DNA of 64,000 bases from Anthoceros angustus (taxonomy: Eukaryota; Streptophyta; Anthocerotopsida; Anthocerotales; Anthocerotaceae). Position numbers and translations under genes: made by a program. The notes beneath the pieces were generated by a model, which had not been told where the DNA came from, searched no databases, and worked only from the letters and a program-made list of their open reading frames with translations. The DNA lies in NCBI GenBank assembly GCA_010909165.1, contig VJWM01000025.1, positions 496,001 through 560,000 of the forward strand, given 5' to 3'. Below are positions 40,961-52,991 of the stretch, in pieces; position 1 is the stretch's first letter; each line of letters begins with the position of its first letter.

Positions 40961-40990
40961 CCACTTCTCGGAGATCCTCCTTCAATCTAT

Positions 40991-41935
40991 GGTGTTCCTT
41001 CTCACTCATGACACTTCAACTGCTCTCTTTTGAGAATGATCCTCCTATGGGATCACAGGGGGGATGCTTACCCACTGCTGTTGCTGCTCCTTTACCAGTG
41101 GTTGTTGATGCTTTACCTACTGCTGCTGATCCACTTGATGTTGATGCAGCCGTCCATCAAGAGCAGCTTGAGCCTCTTAGAGGGGTCTTAAGAAGTAGAG
41201 ACACACTCCTCTTTTTAGAGACAGATGTCCATTTGGTCACATTCGACCTACAAATTGGCAACCAATCTCTGGATTTGGTGCTTTTCAAAAAACCAAGGGC
41301 AAAACCCACACTATTTCCATTTCCCGTAGTTGTCAAAAGCATCTTTTCTACCTTTTTGATGTCTTTTAACCCCGTTAAGAAAGGTCCATGGTTGGATCAA
41401 GTTGGAAAATACCCAGTTTAAGGCTTTTTAAGGGCATTTTCAAAAACCGTTTGTCGTTTTGAATCTGGACATTTATGACAATTTGAACCAATGTGCTAAG
41501 TTGAAAGCGCAACACCTCAATATGCTAACACGGTTTTTGTACACATTGGTCCAAGTATGCTCGACATCCCGCCTTACCGATCGCATGAGTTGTGGCACCA
41601 TAAAAACAAGAAGGATATGTGTCTTCATGTCAACTACCCGATACACAAACATGCATGCACACATCGATTTGGTACTAAAGTGGGAGACTAGAGGTATAAG
41701 ACACCAAGATCCCATTGGGCCATATGCCCAACTATATGTCCGCGTTCCAAACTATACAAAAATGCTCACATATATTAAAAGAAAAGTGCCATGGCACCAT
41801 ATAACCGACGGATACCGTCACTTTTGAATTTAGTCAAGTGACCCATACTCATAAGCGAATAGCCTAGGGTGTCGGACCTAGGTTGGATCTGCGATCTAAG
41901 GCCGAAGACAAGCTTTTCTTTTAAGCTGCCAAAGG
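40991..41935. other. No gene recognised
   Basis: The forward frame continues to 41,421 beyond the copia homology but becomes low complexity (VAAPLPVVVDALPTAADPLD). The rest has only short frames. The 3' parts of the copia element (RT, RNase H, LTR) are not found here. Confidence 0.45.
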
Positions 41936-41951
41936 CACCGGACATCCGGTG
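41936..41951. repeat. Near-palindrome CACCGGACATCCGGTG, copy 1
   Basis: A perfect 7-bp inverted arm around CA. The same 16-mer occurs at 52,232-52,247, on the other side of the copia insertion, with variants at 55,554 and 56,928. It may be a transposon terminus or footprint. Confidence 0.6.
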
Positions 41952-42532
41952 ACCTTTGCACCACATTGTCCAGACAAAGCCAACAATTTACGCCCACTAC
42001 TGTTATGATCAAGTTTGAAGTCTACGGCCGGTGCTCTAGCACTCCACCCACACCAAAACAAGCTGCCTATCCTAGCCAGGGCTCCCAAAAAAAGGAGGGA
42101 CCTCATCACTGGCCTGCTGCCCTCCACTGTATAGCAACCTCCCCGCATATATGTTGGCACCTACATACATGAAGAGCAGCAGTCAGTCATTGGCTCACAG
42201 CAAGACCTTACTACCCATGCGGCCAGACCCGGCCCGGCTGATAACATCAGCGGATCGGCCCATGACACCAAAACCAGCAATCACCGATTACCGGCAAGCG
42301 GATGCATGAATTGAAACACCTTACTACCAAAGCCTTCACCTCGGCCGGCTCTTCCGCTTGAACCCTCTCATGCCTTGGCGGTGTTTCCTACCGCCATTAC
42401 AAGCGCCCCTCCCTCAGCGCCTTCTTGCTGCCCACCGCGCCTCTTACGCCTCTAGCTCCTCCTTCGTCAACTCCATTATTCGGGCTTTACGGCCATATAT
42501 GGTCTCGAACCTCCATGACTCCATCTCTGCCT

Positions 42533-42745
42533 TCACCTCCTTCCCACCAACGTGAGATCATGGCGGATGTCACGGGCCTCACACCCCTCTCTCTCCTCGG
42601 TTAGAGTCCTCACCTCCTGGGCTCCCTCAAAGAAACCCTTATCCCCACCTCCCCACCCATGCGAGGCTTTGGGAGTGGCAAACGGATGCCACTCGAATAA
42701 GGGTTGGCCACCAATTGGCGATGATGCCTCCGGAGGGACGCCCAC
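42533..42745 (-). pseudogene. Downstream half of a minus-strand ORF split by a copia insertion
   Basis: GVPPEASSPIGGQPLFEWHP, GGGDKGFFEGAQEVRTLTEE and ARDIRHDLTLVGRR. The frame matches in sense the piece at 51,909-51,731 across the intervening element. Unknown family, probably part of a DNA-transposon gene because of the flanking near-palindromes. Confidence 0.4.
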
Positions 42746-42996
42746 TATTGAAGATAGAGTGTTGAGTTATTACTTATAGTTATTATATCTAGCTATCTAG
42801 TGTATGTGTGTATATAGCTTGAATTTATTTAGCTTACCCTTTCATTAGGGTTACGTCCCTAGGCCAAAGGTCATGTCTCTTGGCTACTAGAATAAGTCTA
42901 GTTGCTACAATCAATTTACTAATGCTTTCTTGTATTTTCTACAATAATGTAATTGATAAATACTCAATTGGTTTGCACCATTTCCATATTTCGTAA
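42746..42996 (+). repeat. 5' LTR of copia element
   Basis: 251 bp, TATTGAAGATAG at the start and CATATTTCGTAA at the end, so it does not follow the usual TG...CA rule. TGTATATAGC near 42,811 is a likely TATA box. By eye it is identical to 51,480-51,730. Confidence 0.93.
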
Positions 42997-43008
42997 TGGT
43001 ATCAGAGC
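42997..43008 (+). promoter_or_regulatory. Primer-binding site
   Basis: TGGTATCAGAGC, the standard complement of the 3' end of initiator-Met tRNA in plant copia elements. It abuts the 5' LTR directly. Confidence 0.92.
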
Positions 43009-44039
43009 AATGCTAGGTGCAGATTGCATTCACAAGAATGCACATTAAATTGTGCACATGTTGATGTGCATAAAATGTTCTTTGTGTTTGTTTCTTGATT
43101 AGAAATTAGTTTCTAATAAGAAATCAAGAAAATGTTTGAGAAACCTTTTGTAGCTATTTTTGCTTGATTTGTTAATAGAAATTTTGCATTTCTAGGAGCC
43201 CGTTCTAGCGCATCTACTGCCAGATTGTTGCAAAGCAATCTGTCATCAGACACGCTAGAACGACTGCCAGAAGTGGCAAATATCTTTATAAAATCATATA
43301 AAAATTACAATATGTTTCTTGGAATTTTCCAAAACACAAGAATTCTGGCCAAATGAATGGCCGATCCTCAGGACGGGCAGATGCGGCCTGGATGGCGCCA
43401 TCGCCAAATACAACATGGTGCGCAAGAGAACGCGTGAGAAGAACTCACGATCTTCACCATCGCCGCCTCCGAGGACTCCACACAATCTCCCAAATGTGCA
43501 ACCTGCCATTGTTGGTAACGGCAATCCTCGGGGTTTCCTAACCACAAACGTAGCACCACATACCAGCATCACACATTTAAGTTCTAGACTAGAATCACAA
43601 CAGCGACATGTAGATGACGCTTTGAAAACATAAAAGCTTGTCTGGATCGAGGATCAATCACTTGGATTTCAAATTGCTTGCTTTGTTGAGGCTGCTCTTC
43701 TTGCTAACCCCGCAATCGGAGGGACTTGTAAGCATGCTACAAAACTAACAAGCATCACAAATTTGAGAATCCAAACTCGTGTCCATCTGCATGACCTATT
43801 CCTTTAATCGGGAGATTAGGAAACACAACATTAGGGAAAAGGTAGATAGGAGTTGGTCAATTTGCAGTGACCAACGATCGAACCCATCTTACCTCAGAAA
43901 CTGCATTTGCAGCCCATCCTGATGCACGTAGCATCATAACTCTTCTCGAATCCTCACACTGTTAGCTTCACAGTCACACAGTGCATTAGAAATTCATCCA
44001 TAAAATCCTCCGTGAGGGGGACTAACGACAGTCCTAAAC

Positions 44040-44363
44040 ATGGGTGACTCTAATTTAGCTGGGGAGGGATTCAAAGAGAAGGATAGATTCGCGGGGGCAG
44101 ATTATGACATCTGGGTACTTAGAATGCGTGGTGCCCTTCAAAACAAGCAGTTGTGGCCTTGGGTTCATGGGACGTCAAAGTCTCAGAATCTGGCACCCTC
44201 ACCGATCAAGGCACTTGATACTTGGACCATAAAGGACGAAGCTGCTCAGTTCCTCCTACGGAGTGGTCTGTCGATCGACATGTTGAGACCTCTGGTAAAA
44301 CCTCACCGATATTTGGACGCTGCTCCAAAGTCTATTTGTGAACTGGCGACACAAGTCAAATGA
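44040..44363 (+). pseudogene. Copia gag, N-terminal part
   Basis: ATG-initiated. FKEKDRFAGADYDIWVLRMR is the DUF4219-like start, followed by a UBN2-like helical part (IKDEAAQFLLRSGLSIDML, YLDAAPKSICELATQVK). It stops at 44,361-44,363 at the edge of the triplicated block. The zinc knuckle continues in another frame at 44,620-45,090 (KCHWCQIPGHWESECRK, the complete CX2CX4HX4C). Confidence 0.85.
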
Positions 44364-44377
44364 CGACGCAACATACA

Positions 44378-47300
44378 AAACTTGAAGATGAAAGAAGGAG
44401 AATCCATTGAAAACACGACTACCTTGGATCCCTAGTCTCCAAGTTTGAAAGTGCCGCATGTGATAGTGTGAAGGACCGGGCTCTCATTCTTCGCATTTCA
44501 TGATGTCACTCCACGAATCTTGGGCACATTTGTGACCTCATTCAACACCTCGCAACTACAAGGGCGGAAGATTGCCCAGTGCGCAGTGTTGATCTCCCAA
44601 AACAACATTTGCAGAATTAGTGGGAGCTCTTCTTCAGGAAGAAGTCACAAGAGGACAATTCAAACGTCCTGGTAAACAGCAAGCTTTGTACACTAACAAC
44701 AAAGGAAAGGGCAAGAAGCCCAACTTCAGAGGTAGACAAAATACCTCAGGTGCTAGTAGCTCGCAAGGAGTCTCTACACCAAAGAAGCCCAAGAAGGCTG
44801 GAAAGTGCCACTGGTGCCAAATTCCAGGCCATTGGGAGTCTGAGTGTCGAAAGAAGCAGTCCGGAGTACCTCGCAAGGAGGGCAACTCCACTTCTCAGAC
44901 ACATGTTGTGGTGACTAAACAAGGCTCAGCTGCAGCCCTCACTGTAGGGACCAGGGAGTTTTCCTACCCTCTTGCTAACCCCACATGCTTGTCTGCAAAT
45001 ACTCAAGGCAAACCCATACAGGAGTGGTTCCTTGATACAGTGCAACAAGACATGCTGTGTTCATTCATTCACATAGTTAGTTCACAATGATTTGTTTACC
45101 TAGGTGACGATAGTAGGCTTGTGCTCGGTGTTGGCACACAAGCTACCCGTCCTTCGTGCATCACACTCTTGCTTACGATGTGTATCATGTGCAAAATGAC
45201 AAGAAACTTGATTGCTTAGAAGGTTGAACATGGATAATCATAGTCACATCCTCTTCACTCCGACAGAATGTAGGATTATAGATGCTTTTGATCATCGTAA
45301 AATCCTAGCCTATGGATCATCAGACCATGATCTGTTTAGATTGCACACTCACATCAGTCACGCCAACGCCAGCCTAGCTTCAAAGTCGCCTGAGACAGCT
45401 GCAAAGCAGGAAGAACAGGCTAGGTTATGGCATGTACGCTTAGGTCACCCTCACAGCGCAAAGTTGCAAAAACTAGCTAGTGACTGCATCTGATGGTAAA
45501 ATTGGCGCCATCCATCCTTACCTCTGTGAGCTGTCAAACGTCGTAAAAGCAAGCTTTGTACACTAACAACAAAGGAAAGGGCAAGAAGCCCAACTCGTGA
45601 GGTAGACAAAATACCTCGGTGCTAGTAGCTCGCAAGGAGTCTCTACACCAAAGCCAAGAAGGCTGGAAAGTGCCACGTGCCAAATTCCGTGCCATTGGGA
45701 GTCCGAGTGTCGAAGAAGCCCGAGTACCTCGCAAGGAGGGCAACTCCACTTCTCGACACATGTTGTGGTGACTAAACCTCTACCACCGTAGGGACCAGGA
45801 GTTTTCCTACCCTCTTGCTAACCCCACATGCTTGTCTCGCAAATACAAGGCAAACCCACAGGAGTGGTTCCTTGATACAGTGCAACAAGACATCCTGCAG
45901 TTCATTCGTCACATAGTTAGTTCACAATGATTTGTTTACCTAGGTGACGATAGTAGGCTTGCGTTCGGTGTTGGCACCGCTGTTACTACCGTCCCTTCGT
46001 GCATCACACTCTTGCTTACGATGTGTATCATGTGCGAAATGACAAGAAACTTGATTGCTTAGAAGGTTGAACATGGATAATCAAAGTCACATCCTCTTCA
46101 CTCCGGCTGAATGTAGGATTATAGATGCTTTTGATCATCGCAAAATCCTAGCCTATGGATCATCCGACCATGATCTCTTTAGACGCACACTCACACCGTC
46201 ATGCCAAGGCTAGCCTAGCTTCAAGGTCGCTCGAGACAGCGCAAAGCAAGAAGAACAAGCTAGGTTATGGCATGCACGCTTAGGTCACCCTCACGAAAGT
46301 TGCAAAAACTAGTCGCTAGTGACTGTGATGATGGTAAAATTGGCGCCATCCTTACCTCTGTGAAGCCTGTGTCTGTCCAAACGTCATCAAGCAGCCTTCA
46401 AGAACAAGACTCCTCACAGAGCTTCAAGTGCTTGAACTTGTGCACATCGACATATGTGGGCCACTGCACCCCTCAATCGGTGGTGGCCGATACTTCCTTC
46501 ATATCTGAACAAGACGAGATTTGTCATGGCTTACATCTTGAAAGCTAAAAGTGAATGTTTCTCTGCTCAAAGACTACATGAAACTTGAAGATGAAAGAAG
46601 GAGAATCCATTGAAAACACGACTACCTTGGATCCCTAGTCTCCAAGTTTGAAAGTGCCGCAGATAGTGTGAAGGACCGGGCTCTCATTCTTCCATTTCAT
46701 GATGTCACTCCACGAATCTTGGGCACATTTCGTGACCTCATTCAACACCTCGCAACTACAAGGGCGGAAGATTGCCCAGTGCAGTGTTGATCTCCCAAAA
46801 CAACATTTGCGAATTAGTGGGAGCTCTTCTTCGTGAAGAAGTCACAAGAGGACAATTCAAACGCCCTGCAAAGAAGCTTTGTACACTAACAACAAAGGAA
46901 AGGGCAAGAAGCCCAACTCGAGGTAGACAAAATACCTCGGTGCTAGTAGCTCGCAAGGAGTCTCTACACCAAAGAAGCCCAAGAAGGCTGGAAAGTGCCA
47001 CGTGCCAAATTCCGTGCCATTGGGAGTCCGAGTGTCGAAGAAGCCCCGAGTACCTCGCAAGGAGGGCAACTCCACTTCTCGGACACATGTTGTGGTGACT
47101 AAACAAGGGCCGCACCCCTCACGTAGGGACCGGAGTTTTCCTCTTGCTAACCCCACATGCTTGTCTCGCAAATACAAGGCAAACCCATACAGAGTGGTTC
47201 CTTGATACAGTGCAACAAGACATCTGCTTTTGAAGTTCATTCATACAAAGGTTAGTTCACAATGATTTGTTTACCTAGGTGACGATAGTAGGCTTGCGTG

Positions 47301-47905
47301 CCTCGGTGTTGGCACTTGCTACCGTCCCTTCGTGCATCACACTCTTGCTGTGTATCATGTGCGAAATGACAAGAAACTTGATTGCTTAGAAGGTTGAACA
47401 TGGATAATCAAAGTCACATCCTCTTCACTCCGAGAATGTAGGATTATAGATGCTTTTGATCATCGCAAAATCCTAGCCTATGGATCATCGACCATGATCT
47501 CTTTAGAGCACTCACACCGGTCATGCCAAGGCTAGCCTAGCTTCAAGGTCGCTCGAGACAGAAAGCAAGAAGAACAAGCTAGGTTATGGCATGCACGCTT
47601 AGGTCACCCTCACAAAGCAAAGTTGCAAAAACTAGTCGCTAGTGACTGCTGATGGTAAAATTGGCGCCATCCATCCTTACTGTGAAGCCTGTGCTGTCCA
47701 AGCGTCATCAAGCAGCCTTCAAGAACAAGACTCCTCACGAGCTTCAAGTGCTTGAACTTGTGCACATCGACATATGTGGGCCACTGCACCCCTCAATCGG
47801 TGGTGGCCGATACTTCCTTACATTCTGCTGACGACAAGACGAGATTTGTCATGGCTTACATCTTGAAAGCTAAAAGTGAATGTTTCTCTGCTCAAAGACT
47901 ACATG
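44378..47905 (+). repeat. Triplicated gag-to-integrase block
   Basis: Copy 1 44,378-45,540 has the best frames (zinc knuckle, then RLWHVRLGHPHSAKLQKLAS of the GAG-pre-integrase domain). Copy 2 is 45,548-46,575 and copy 3 46,577-47,905. Anchors such as CAAGCTTTGTACACTAACAA or its short form recur near 44,680, 45,548 and 46,875. TGTGGGCCACTGCACCCCTC recurs at 46,455 and 47,775. Copies 2 and 3 lack many 1-4-nt pieces present in copy 1. Confidence 0.9.
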
Positions 47906-48530
47906 AAACTTGGAGAGATGGACGGAAAATCGAAAGTCCTACGCTCGAGACAATGGTGGAGAATTCACATCTAATGAATTCCGGACCCACCGAAGGACGA
48001 AGGGATAGGCACAACTTACAGCTTGTGTATACGCCGCAATGTAATGGCGCCGAGCTTGAACTTGACACGCAGGAGATGGTCTCCTCTATGCTTCACCAAG
48101 CCTCTTTGCCACTATCCCATCTGAAGCCCTATACCGTGTGTATTTACGTAATGCCGCCACAATCGCCGTGATTGGACAGACCCCCTTTGAAGCTTTCTAT
48201 GGGCGAAAGCCAGCTATCCAACATCTTCGCACTTTCGGATGCATCGCTTTTGCCTTCATCCCTAAGGCCAAGCGAACCAAGTTAGCTGCTAAGGCCAAGA
48301 AGTACCTCATGATAGGATACACTGAAGGTATAAAAGCTTATAAGCTGTATGACGTACCTCAGAACAAGGTGGTCTATGCACGGAGCGTGACCTTTGATGA
48401 AGGTCGAACTTGGCGCAAGTGGGAGCTACTCCCACGGAGGACTTTGATCTTTCTACCTTGCCCGACGCCATCGCTGATGATTACGCTCTTGCGGAGATTG
48501 CTCGCAGGGGAAGAACAACAAAAATGATGC
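47750..48530 (+). pseudogene. Copia integrase
   Basis: Pieces of the core (a degenerate VHIDICGPL-like segment at 47,760, then TPQCNG and EMVSSMLHQASLPLS near 48,030-48,110) are followed by an intact C-terminal part, QTPFEAFYGRKPAIQHLRTF, KAKKYLMIGYTEGIKAYKLY and VVYARSVTFDEGRTW. The second Asp region (usually DNGGEF) is mutated. Frames change at about 47,930 and 48,140. Confidence 0.82.
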
Positions 48531-48799
48531 TCGAGCAAGGAGATGAACGAAAATTTTGTTGAACATTTGCGAAGAACCTCCTCCAGCTGTAACTGAACCA
48601 CCTGACCTTTTACGATCCACGGACCCGATCCACATTGACGAGGATGAGGTCAAGATGCTCATCTTCGACAAGGATGCGAGGTTGAACTCGAGATTCAACC
48701 CTTGCCTCAAGCTCCACCACAACCGAGCGCCGTTATCCCGCAAGAGATAGACGGGCACCGATTATTATCACCACAGGACTTTAGAAAACCAACAGCTAA

Positions 48800-50265
48800 T
48801 GCACCCACTGGATCCTATCGAACCTCAATCCTACGAAGAAGCTCTTAGTCACCGATCAGAGTGGAAAAGGCAATTCAATTAGAATATGATTCACGATCAA
48901 AATGGAACATGGGAACTAGCTAAGTTACCTCCGGACGTAAGGTGGTGTCTTGCAAGTGGGTCTTCAAACCAAGGTAAAGGCTGATGGAAGTTTTGATAGG
49001 TACAAAGCACGACTTGTAGCTCGTGGCTTTTCGCAAGTGCCCGGTCTCGATTACTCAAACATATGCTCCGTGATGAAGCCACCTTTCGCACAACTGTGCC
49101 CCCGGCAAGACATCAAGACTACGAGTTAGACATGTTTGATGTAAAGACCGCATTTTACATGGCAAGTTGGACACGAAATCTACATGCAGCCCTCGGGATA
49201 CAAGTAAAAGGCAAGGAAGATCATGTCTTGCGCCTAATAAAACCCTCTATGGTCAAGCAATCGATTAGAGTGGAATGCCTGGATGAAGAACTGCGTGCAC
49301 TTGGATTCGTGAAATGTGTTTGAGACGTATGTTTACAGATCCGTGACGTTGTGTGCTATCTCGCAGTTGTATGTTGATGATTTGATTCTATCCTGCAATA
49401 GCCCCACATTCATCACCAAAGTTAACAAGCTGCTATCTACCAAGTTTGAAATGACTAACCTTGGAGCACTTCAGAGCTGCCTGGGAATCCTTATTCAGAG
49501 GGATAGAAAAAACAGATCTATATCTCTCACACAGCCTCGATATCTGTTAGAATGTGCTGAACAGCTTGGCTTGAAGGATGCAAATCCAGCGGCGACTCCA
49601 CTGCCATCTGGACTGAAATTTAGCAAGTCCATGTGTCCTGAAACCAAAAAGGACATAGAAGACATGAGGTCGGTCCCCTACAGAAAGGGAGTTGGCAAAC
49701 TTATCTATGCTGCCAACACTACACGACCTGATGTAGCCTACACCACAAGTGTGCTCTCGCAATACCTCGAGAACCCCGTCAAACGCAGGATCGGTGTTAA
49801 GAGGGTGGTTAGGTATCTGAAGGAACATCCAACATTGGGATTCATACACACCGCACACCACTTGAGTGACGTATATATCGACTCGATTATGCCGGTGACA
49901 TAGATACACGGAGGTCGGTCTGCACGTTGTCATGGTGGCGGAGGGCCCATATGCTGGTCAAGCAAGAAGCAACCAACAGCTTGCAACTTCCAAAGACTGT
50001 CAATATCGGGTCCTCACATCCGCTAAAGAAATAGCTTGGTGCAAGCTAATGTTTAAGGAGCTGGGATTGCCACTCCCTACTTGCACCACTATTAGAACCG
50101 ACAACCAAGGATCCATGAACTGGCCAAGAACCCCTGCTTTTCACTCCCGACAAAGCACGTGGAAGTGGAATACCACTTCATTAGGGATCTTATCAAATCA
50201 GTCGATTACGAGTATGTACCAACAGCAGACAATCCAGCGATTTGTTCACAAAAGCCCCGAGTAGG
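48800..50265 (+). pseudogene. Copia reverse transcriptase and RNase H
   Basis: 48,820 EPQSYEEALSHRSEWKRQF, 48,990 SFDRYKARLVARGFSQVPG, 49,130 FDVKTAF (motif A Asp) and 49,370 LYVDDLILSC (catalytic YVDD). 49,440 TKFEMTNLGALQSCLGI, 49,690 GVGKLIYAANTTRPDVAY and 49,800 VVRYLKEHPTLG lead into RNase H (TSAKEIAWCKLMFKELGLPL, then RTDNQGS, and frame-shifted HVEVEYHFIRDLI). Stops and frameshifts lie near 48,880, 49,320, 49,910 and 50,150. Confidence 0.88.
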
Positions 50266-51470
50266 GACGCACACACACACACATGAAAGTTTGGGCATGG
50301 GCAGCCACGAGGGCTACCCAGAGGCCAAGCAAAACCAATCCTAACCTAGCCTATGAGCTAGGAACAGCCCCAATCATTACTGTCGCTGTCATCGGGATCA
50401 TCATAGCTTGGGGAGAGATCTGAAGGGACCTCCTACTCACAGCAGTAGAGGAGTCTGAAATCTTCTCCCAAGATGCATAGCTGTCCGATGAAGTAGAGAA
50501 TGTCTCACCACCTGAACGAGGGGAGTTTCTTCTCTTTCTCTCCTCGTAGGAGATCCTCTCCTTGGTGCCTGCCTCCTCCTCGCCTAAGCTGCCTCGATCC
50601 TGTGAGGGGCGAGTGGGAGCTTAGGAAAAGGTAGTGAATTCATGCCGCACTGCAGGGGTTTAGGAAAAATTGGCAAACTAAATGTGGCAGAAAGGATTCT
50701 GCCCAAACAGGAAGAGTAATACTTACTATAGAAGCTTATGATGTGGTCATCAAAGCCTGGACAGTTCTGGACACGGACTCTCACCATCTTCAGGCCCGTG
50801 ACCAAGCACTGCAAATAGGGCTGGAACCGAGCACAACCGAGGGTAACAATTTTCGTCTCCGACGACTCGTTCTAGGCTCGGGAACTTGGGTGGTGCAGAG
50901 GATGTGGCTCGCCAGATGCATACTTGAACTCACCCTTCTCGCACTGGGCATCAAACGAAGCTCGAGAAAATAACCGGGCTTGCTGGTGGAGGGCGACGAG
51001 GTGGAGCTCCCATCTCCGGGTCTTCCTGCAGGGCTCTTGCTCCACTTGCTGCAGCCGCAGTGCCGCCGGCGCTCCTCAAGCACCTGTCGTTGCCCTTCCT
51101 GGCCCGCCGACCCACCAGCCGCCCGAGTGGTTACTCCCTTTGCCTCACTCGGGAGATGGAGGCGCTAAGCGCAAACCTACCTAGAGCATCCCTCCGTAGA
51201 CACGGCGCTAAGCGGTGAGGACAGTCCATGACTCGTAAGATGAAGACATCTTGCCTAGGAGCTCACCACGCCTAGAAGTCGTGAAAGAATGAAGACCGAA
51301 CGTAAAGGCAAGCTATTATGCTTATGGCACACCTGCAGGCCGCCTTCACACGTAGCTGCTCCATTACGCCACTGGTCGCCTGGGTCACAACCGTACACAC
51401 ACACGCACTCAAGCTCAACTGCTACGCAAGGTGCTCGGAGAAGAAGATCATACACTATGCAATAATCAAC
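50265..51470. other. Copia 3' untranslated region
   Basis: About 1.2 kb between RNase H and the polypurine tract, unusually long for a copia element. It holds an (AC)n run at 50,269-50,282 and frames of under 100 codons without motifs. It may contain captured sequence. I see no gene. Confidence 0.5.
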
Positions 51471-51479
51471 AAGTGGGAG
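51471..51479 (+). promoter_or_regulatory. Polypurine tract
   Basis: AAGTGGGAG directly before the 3' LTR, the usual plus-strand primer for copia elements. Confidence 0.85.
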
Positions 51480-51730
51480 TATTGAAGATAGAGTGTTGAG
51501 TTATTACTTATAGTTATTATATCTAGCTATCTAGTGTATGTGTGTATATAGCTTGAATTTATTTAGCTTACCCTTTCATTAGGGTTACGTCCCTAGGCCA
51601 AAGGTCATGTCTCTTGGCTACTAGAATAAGTCTAGTTGCTACAATCAATTTACTAATGCTTTCTTGTATTTTCTACAATAATGTAATTGATAAATACTCA
51701 ATTGGTTTGCACCATTTCCATATTTCGTAA
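51480..51730 (+). repeat. 3' LTR of copia element
   Basis: 251 bp and, base by base as read, the same as 42,746-42,996. Confidence 0.93.
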
Positions 51731-51909
51731 CCCCCACGACGCTCCCTCAAAGTGGATCTCCTCTTGGCCCTCTTCTCTGCAATGTCTGCAGCTGTGACCC
51801 GTGGTGGGGACTGGTAGCCGCCACGCCTGGTCCTCATAGGAACTGTTTTGGTCTGCAACAACACTCTTAACACCCGTCTGGTGGAGGCGTCAGGGTTTCG
51901 CTCACTCAA
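51731..51909 (-). pseudogene. Upstream half of a minus-strand ORF split by the copia insertion
   Basis: RTRRGGYQSPPRVTAADIAE and KRAKRRSTLRERRG, Arg-rich. The frame opens with TTG, so the true start is unknown. It appears to continue at 42,745-42,533 on the far side of the element. No family recognised. Confidence 0.4.
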
Positions 51910-52231
51910 GATGCACGATCAACTGGAAAAATTGACGACGACACCGAATGGATTCTTCCTCCACAAGGCCGCCACACCGAAGGCAAACACAGAGAATTGG
52001 TTGGCGTTGTTGGAGAGTAAATCACGAGTACTTGGCAAAGGGCCAAAATACCACATGGCAGTATGTGCTTACGCCTCGCTATCCCCAACTCCGCCTCAAT
52101 AGCTCAAAAGCCCGCCCGCACCTCAACCGCCGTGGCCCGAGCCCTGCACCCTATCACAAAAAACCCAAATATGCGGCTGGCCAGAAACAAGCGTAATGCT
52201 CACCACAATTAGAAACGACCAGGAGCTTTAG

Positions 52232-52247
52232 CACCGGACATCCGGTG
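52232..52247. repeat. Near-palindrome CACCGGACATCCGGTG, copy 2
   Basis: Identical to 41,936-41,951. Taking out the copia element, the two copies would bound a unit of about 1.3 kb. Confidence 0.6.
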
Positions 52248-52991
52248 CAAAAGGCACAATGCATCAAGATCAAAACTCTATGTCAAAACATGAACACGGA
52301 TCACACATCCACATATACCCTAAACATCTATGTCACGACTATGTATTCACCGTCCTCGACCTCAAGACTCTCTCCGGGCCAACCTCGAAATCAATCCTTG
52401 GTGGGTTAAGATCCGGCTCCTCACCGAGTCCACACCTTCCAAAGAAGTCTACCAAATAATCAACGGATGCATCAAGATTCAACGTTGTCCAAGTCTTGGA
52501 ATCAATTCGTTCGTCACCACTTGCTTCACCATCAGGAGGAAGCAAAGCTTCCCTCACTTGGCTCGCTTGTAACTCAAGACCTTCCTCCTCAAAGATGTCC
52601 ATTGTGTCTTTGCTCAAAGTCTTGTTCCTCGTCAACTCGAAATCATAACCCATGATTGTGGTCTCCAAAAGCTTGATTGGTTGCACATGTTTCTTCAAAG
52701 GGTGCCTCCGACCTTTTCTACCGCCGAGGGTTGGTTGGCACCCACTCTTCCGAATACCTACCCTCCAATGCATTAGGGTTTTGATGCGCCACCGGTGGAC
52801 TTGCGCACCGTCCAGGCTTCATGGTCTACATCCACAACCTTACCCCCGTAAAGGACTACCGTCCGGATCATCGCAATCATCATGCCACCGGATCTCAGAA
52901 TCGATCCTCCGTGCTGCTCGACGCTCCTTCTTGCGCATTCTGTGGCCTGTAAACCTCTCGCTCATGTCCAAATATGCGTCGCAAGTGTAGC

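Larger units (their letters stand above)
37950..40990 (+). mobile_element. Ty1/copia element lacking RT and 3' LTR
   Basis: A putative 5' LTR end (about 37,950-38,125, beginning TGTTACAAATG) is followed by the primer-binding site TGGTATCGAGCC at 38,128-38,139. A leader, gag, protease and integrase follow in the usual order up to about 40,990. RT, RNase H, the polypurine tract and the 3' LTR are absent, and unrelated sequence follows. Several frameshifts and stops disrupt gag-pol. Confidence 0.8.
42746..51730 (+). mobile_element. Ty1/copia element with identical LTRs
   Basis: About 9.0 kb. LTRs of 251 bp lie at 42,746-42,996 and 51,480-51,730, with PBS at 42,997 and a polypurine tract AAGTGGGAG at 51,471-51,479. 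The domain order is gag, protease linker, integrase, RT, RNase H on the plus strand. A 1.0-1.3-kb block from gag to integrase is present three times. Left flank CCCAC and right flank CCCCCAC suggest a CCCAC target-site duplication with two extra bases. Coding frames are broken throughout, so the element is non-autonomous. Confidence 0.93.

Noticed and set aside
42997-43008. tRNA gene
   Set aside because: TGGTATCAGAGC and its relatives at 38,128 and 63,756 are primer-binding sites beside LTRs. No cloverleaf-forming sequence surrounds them.
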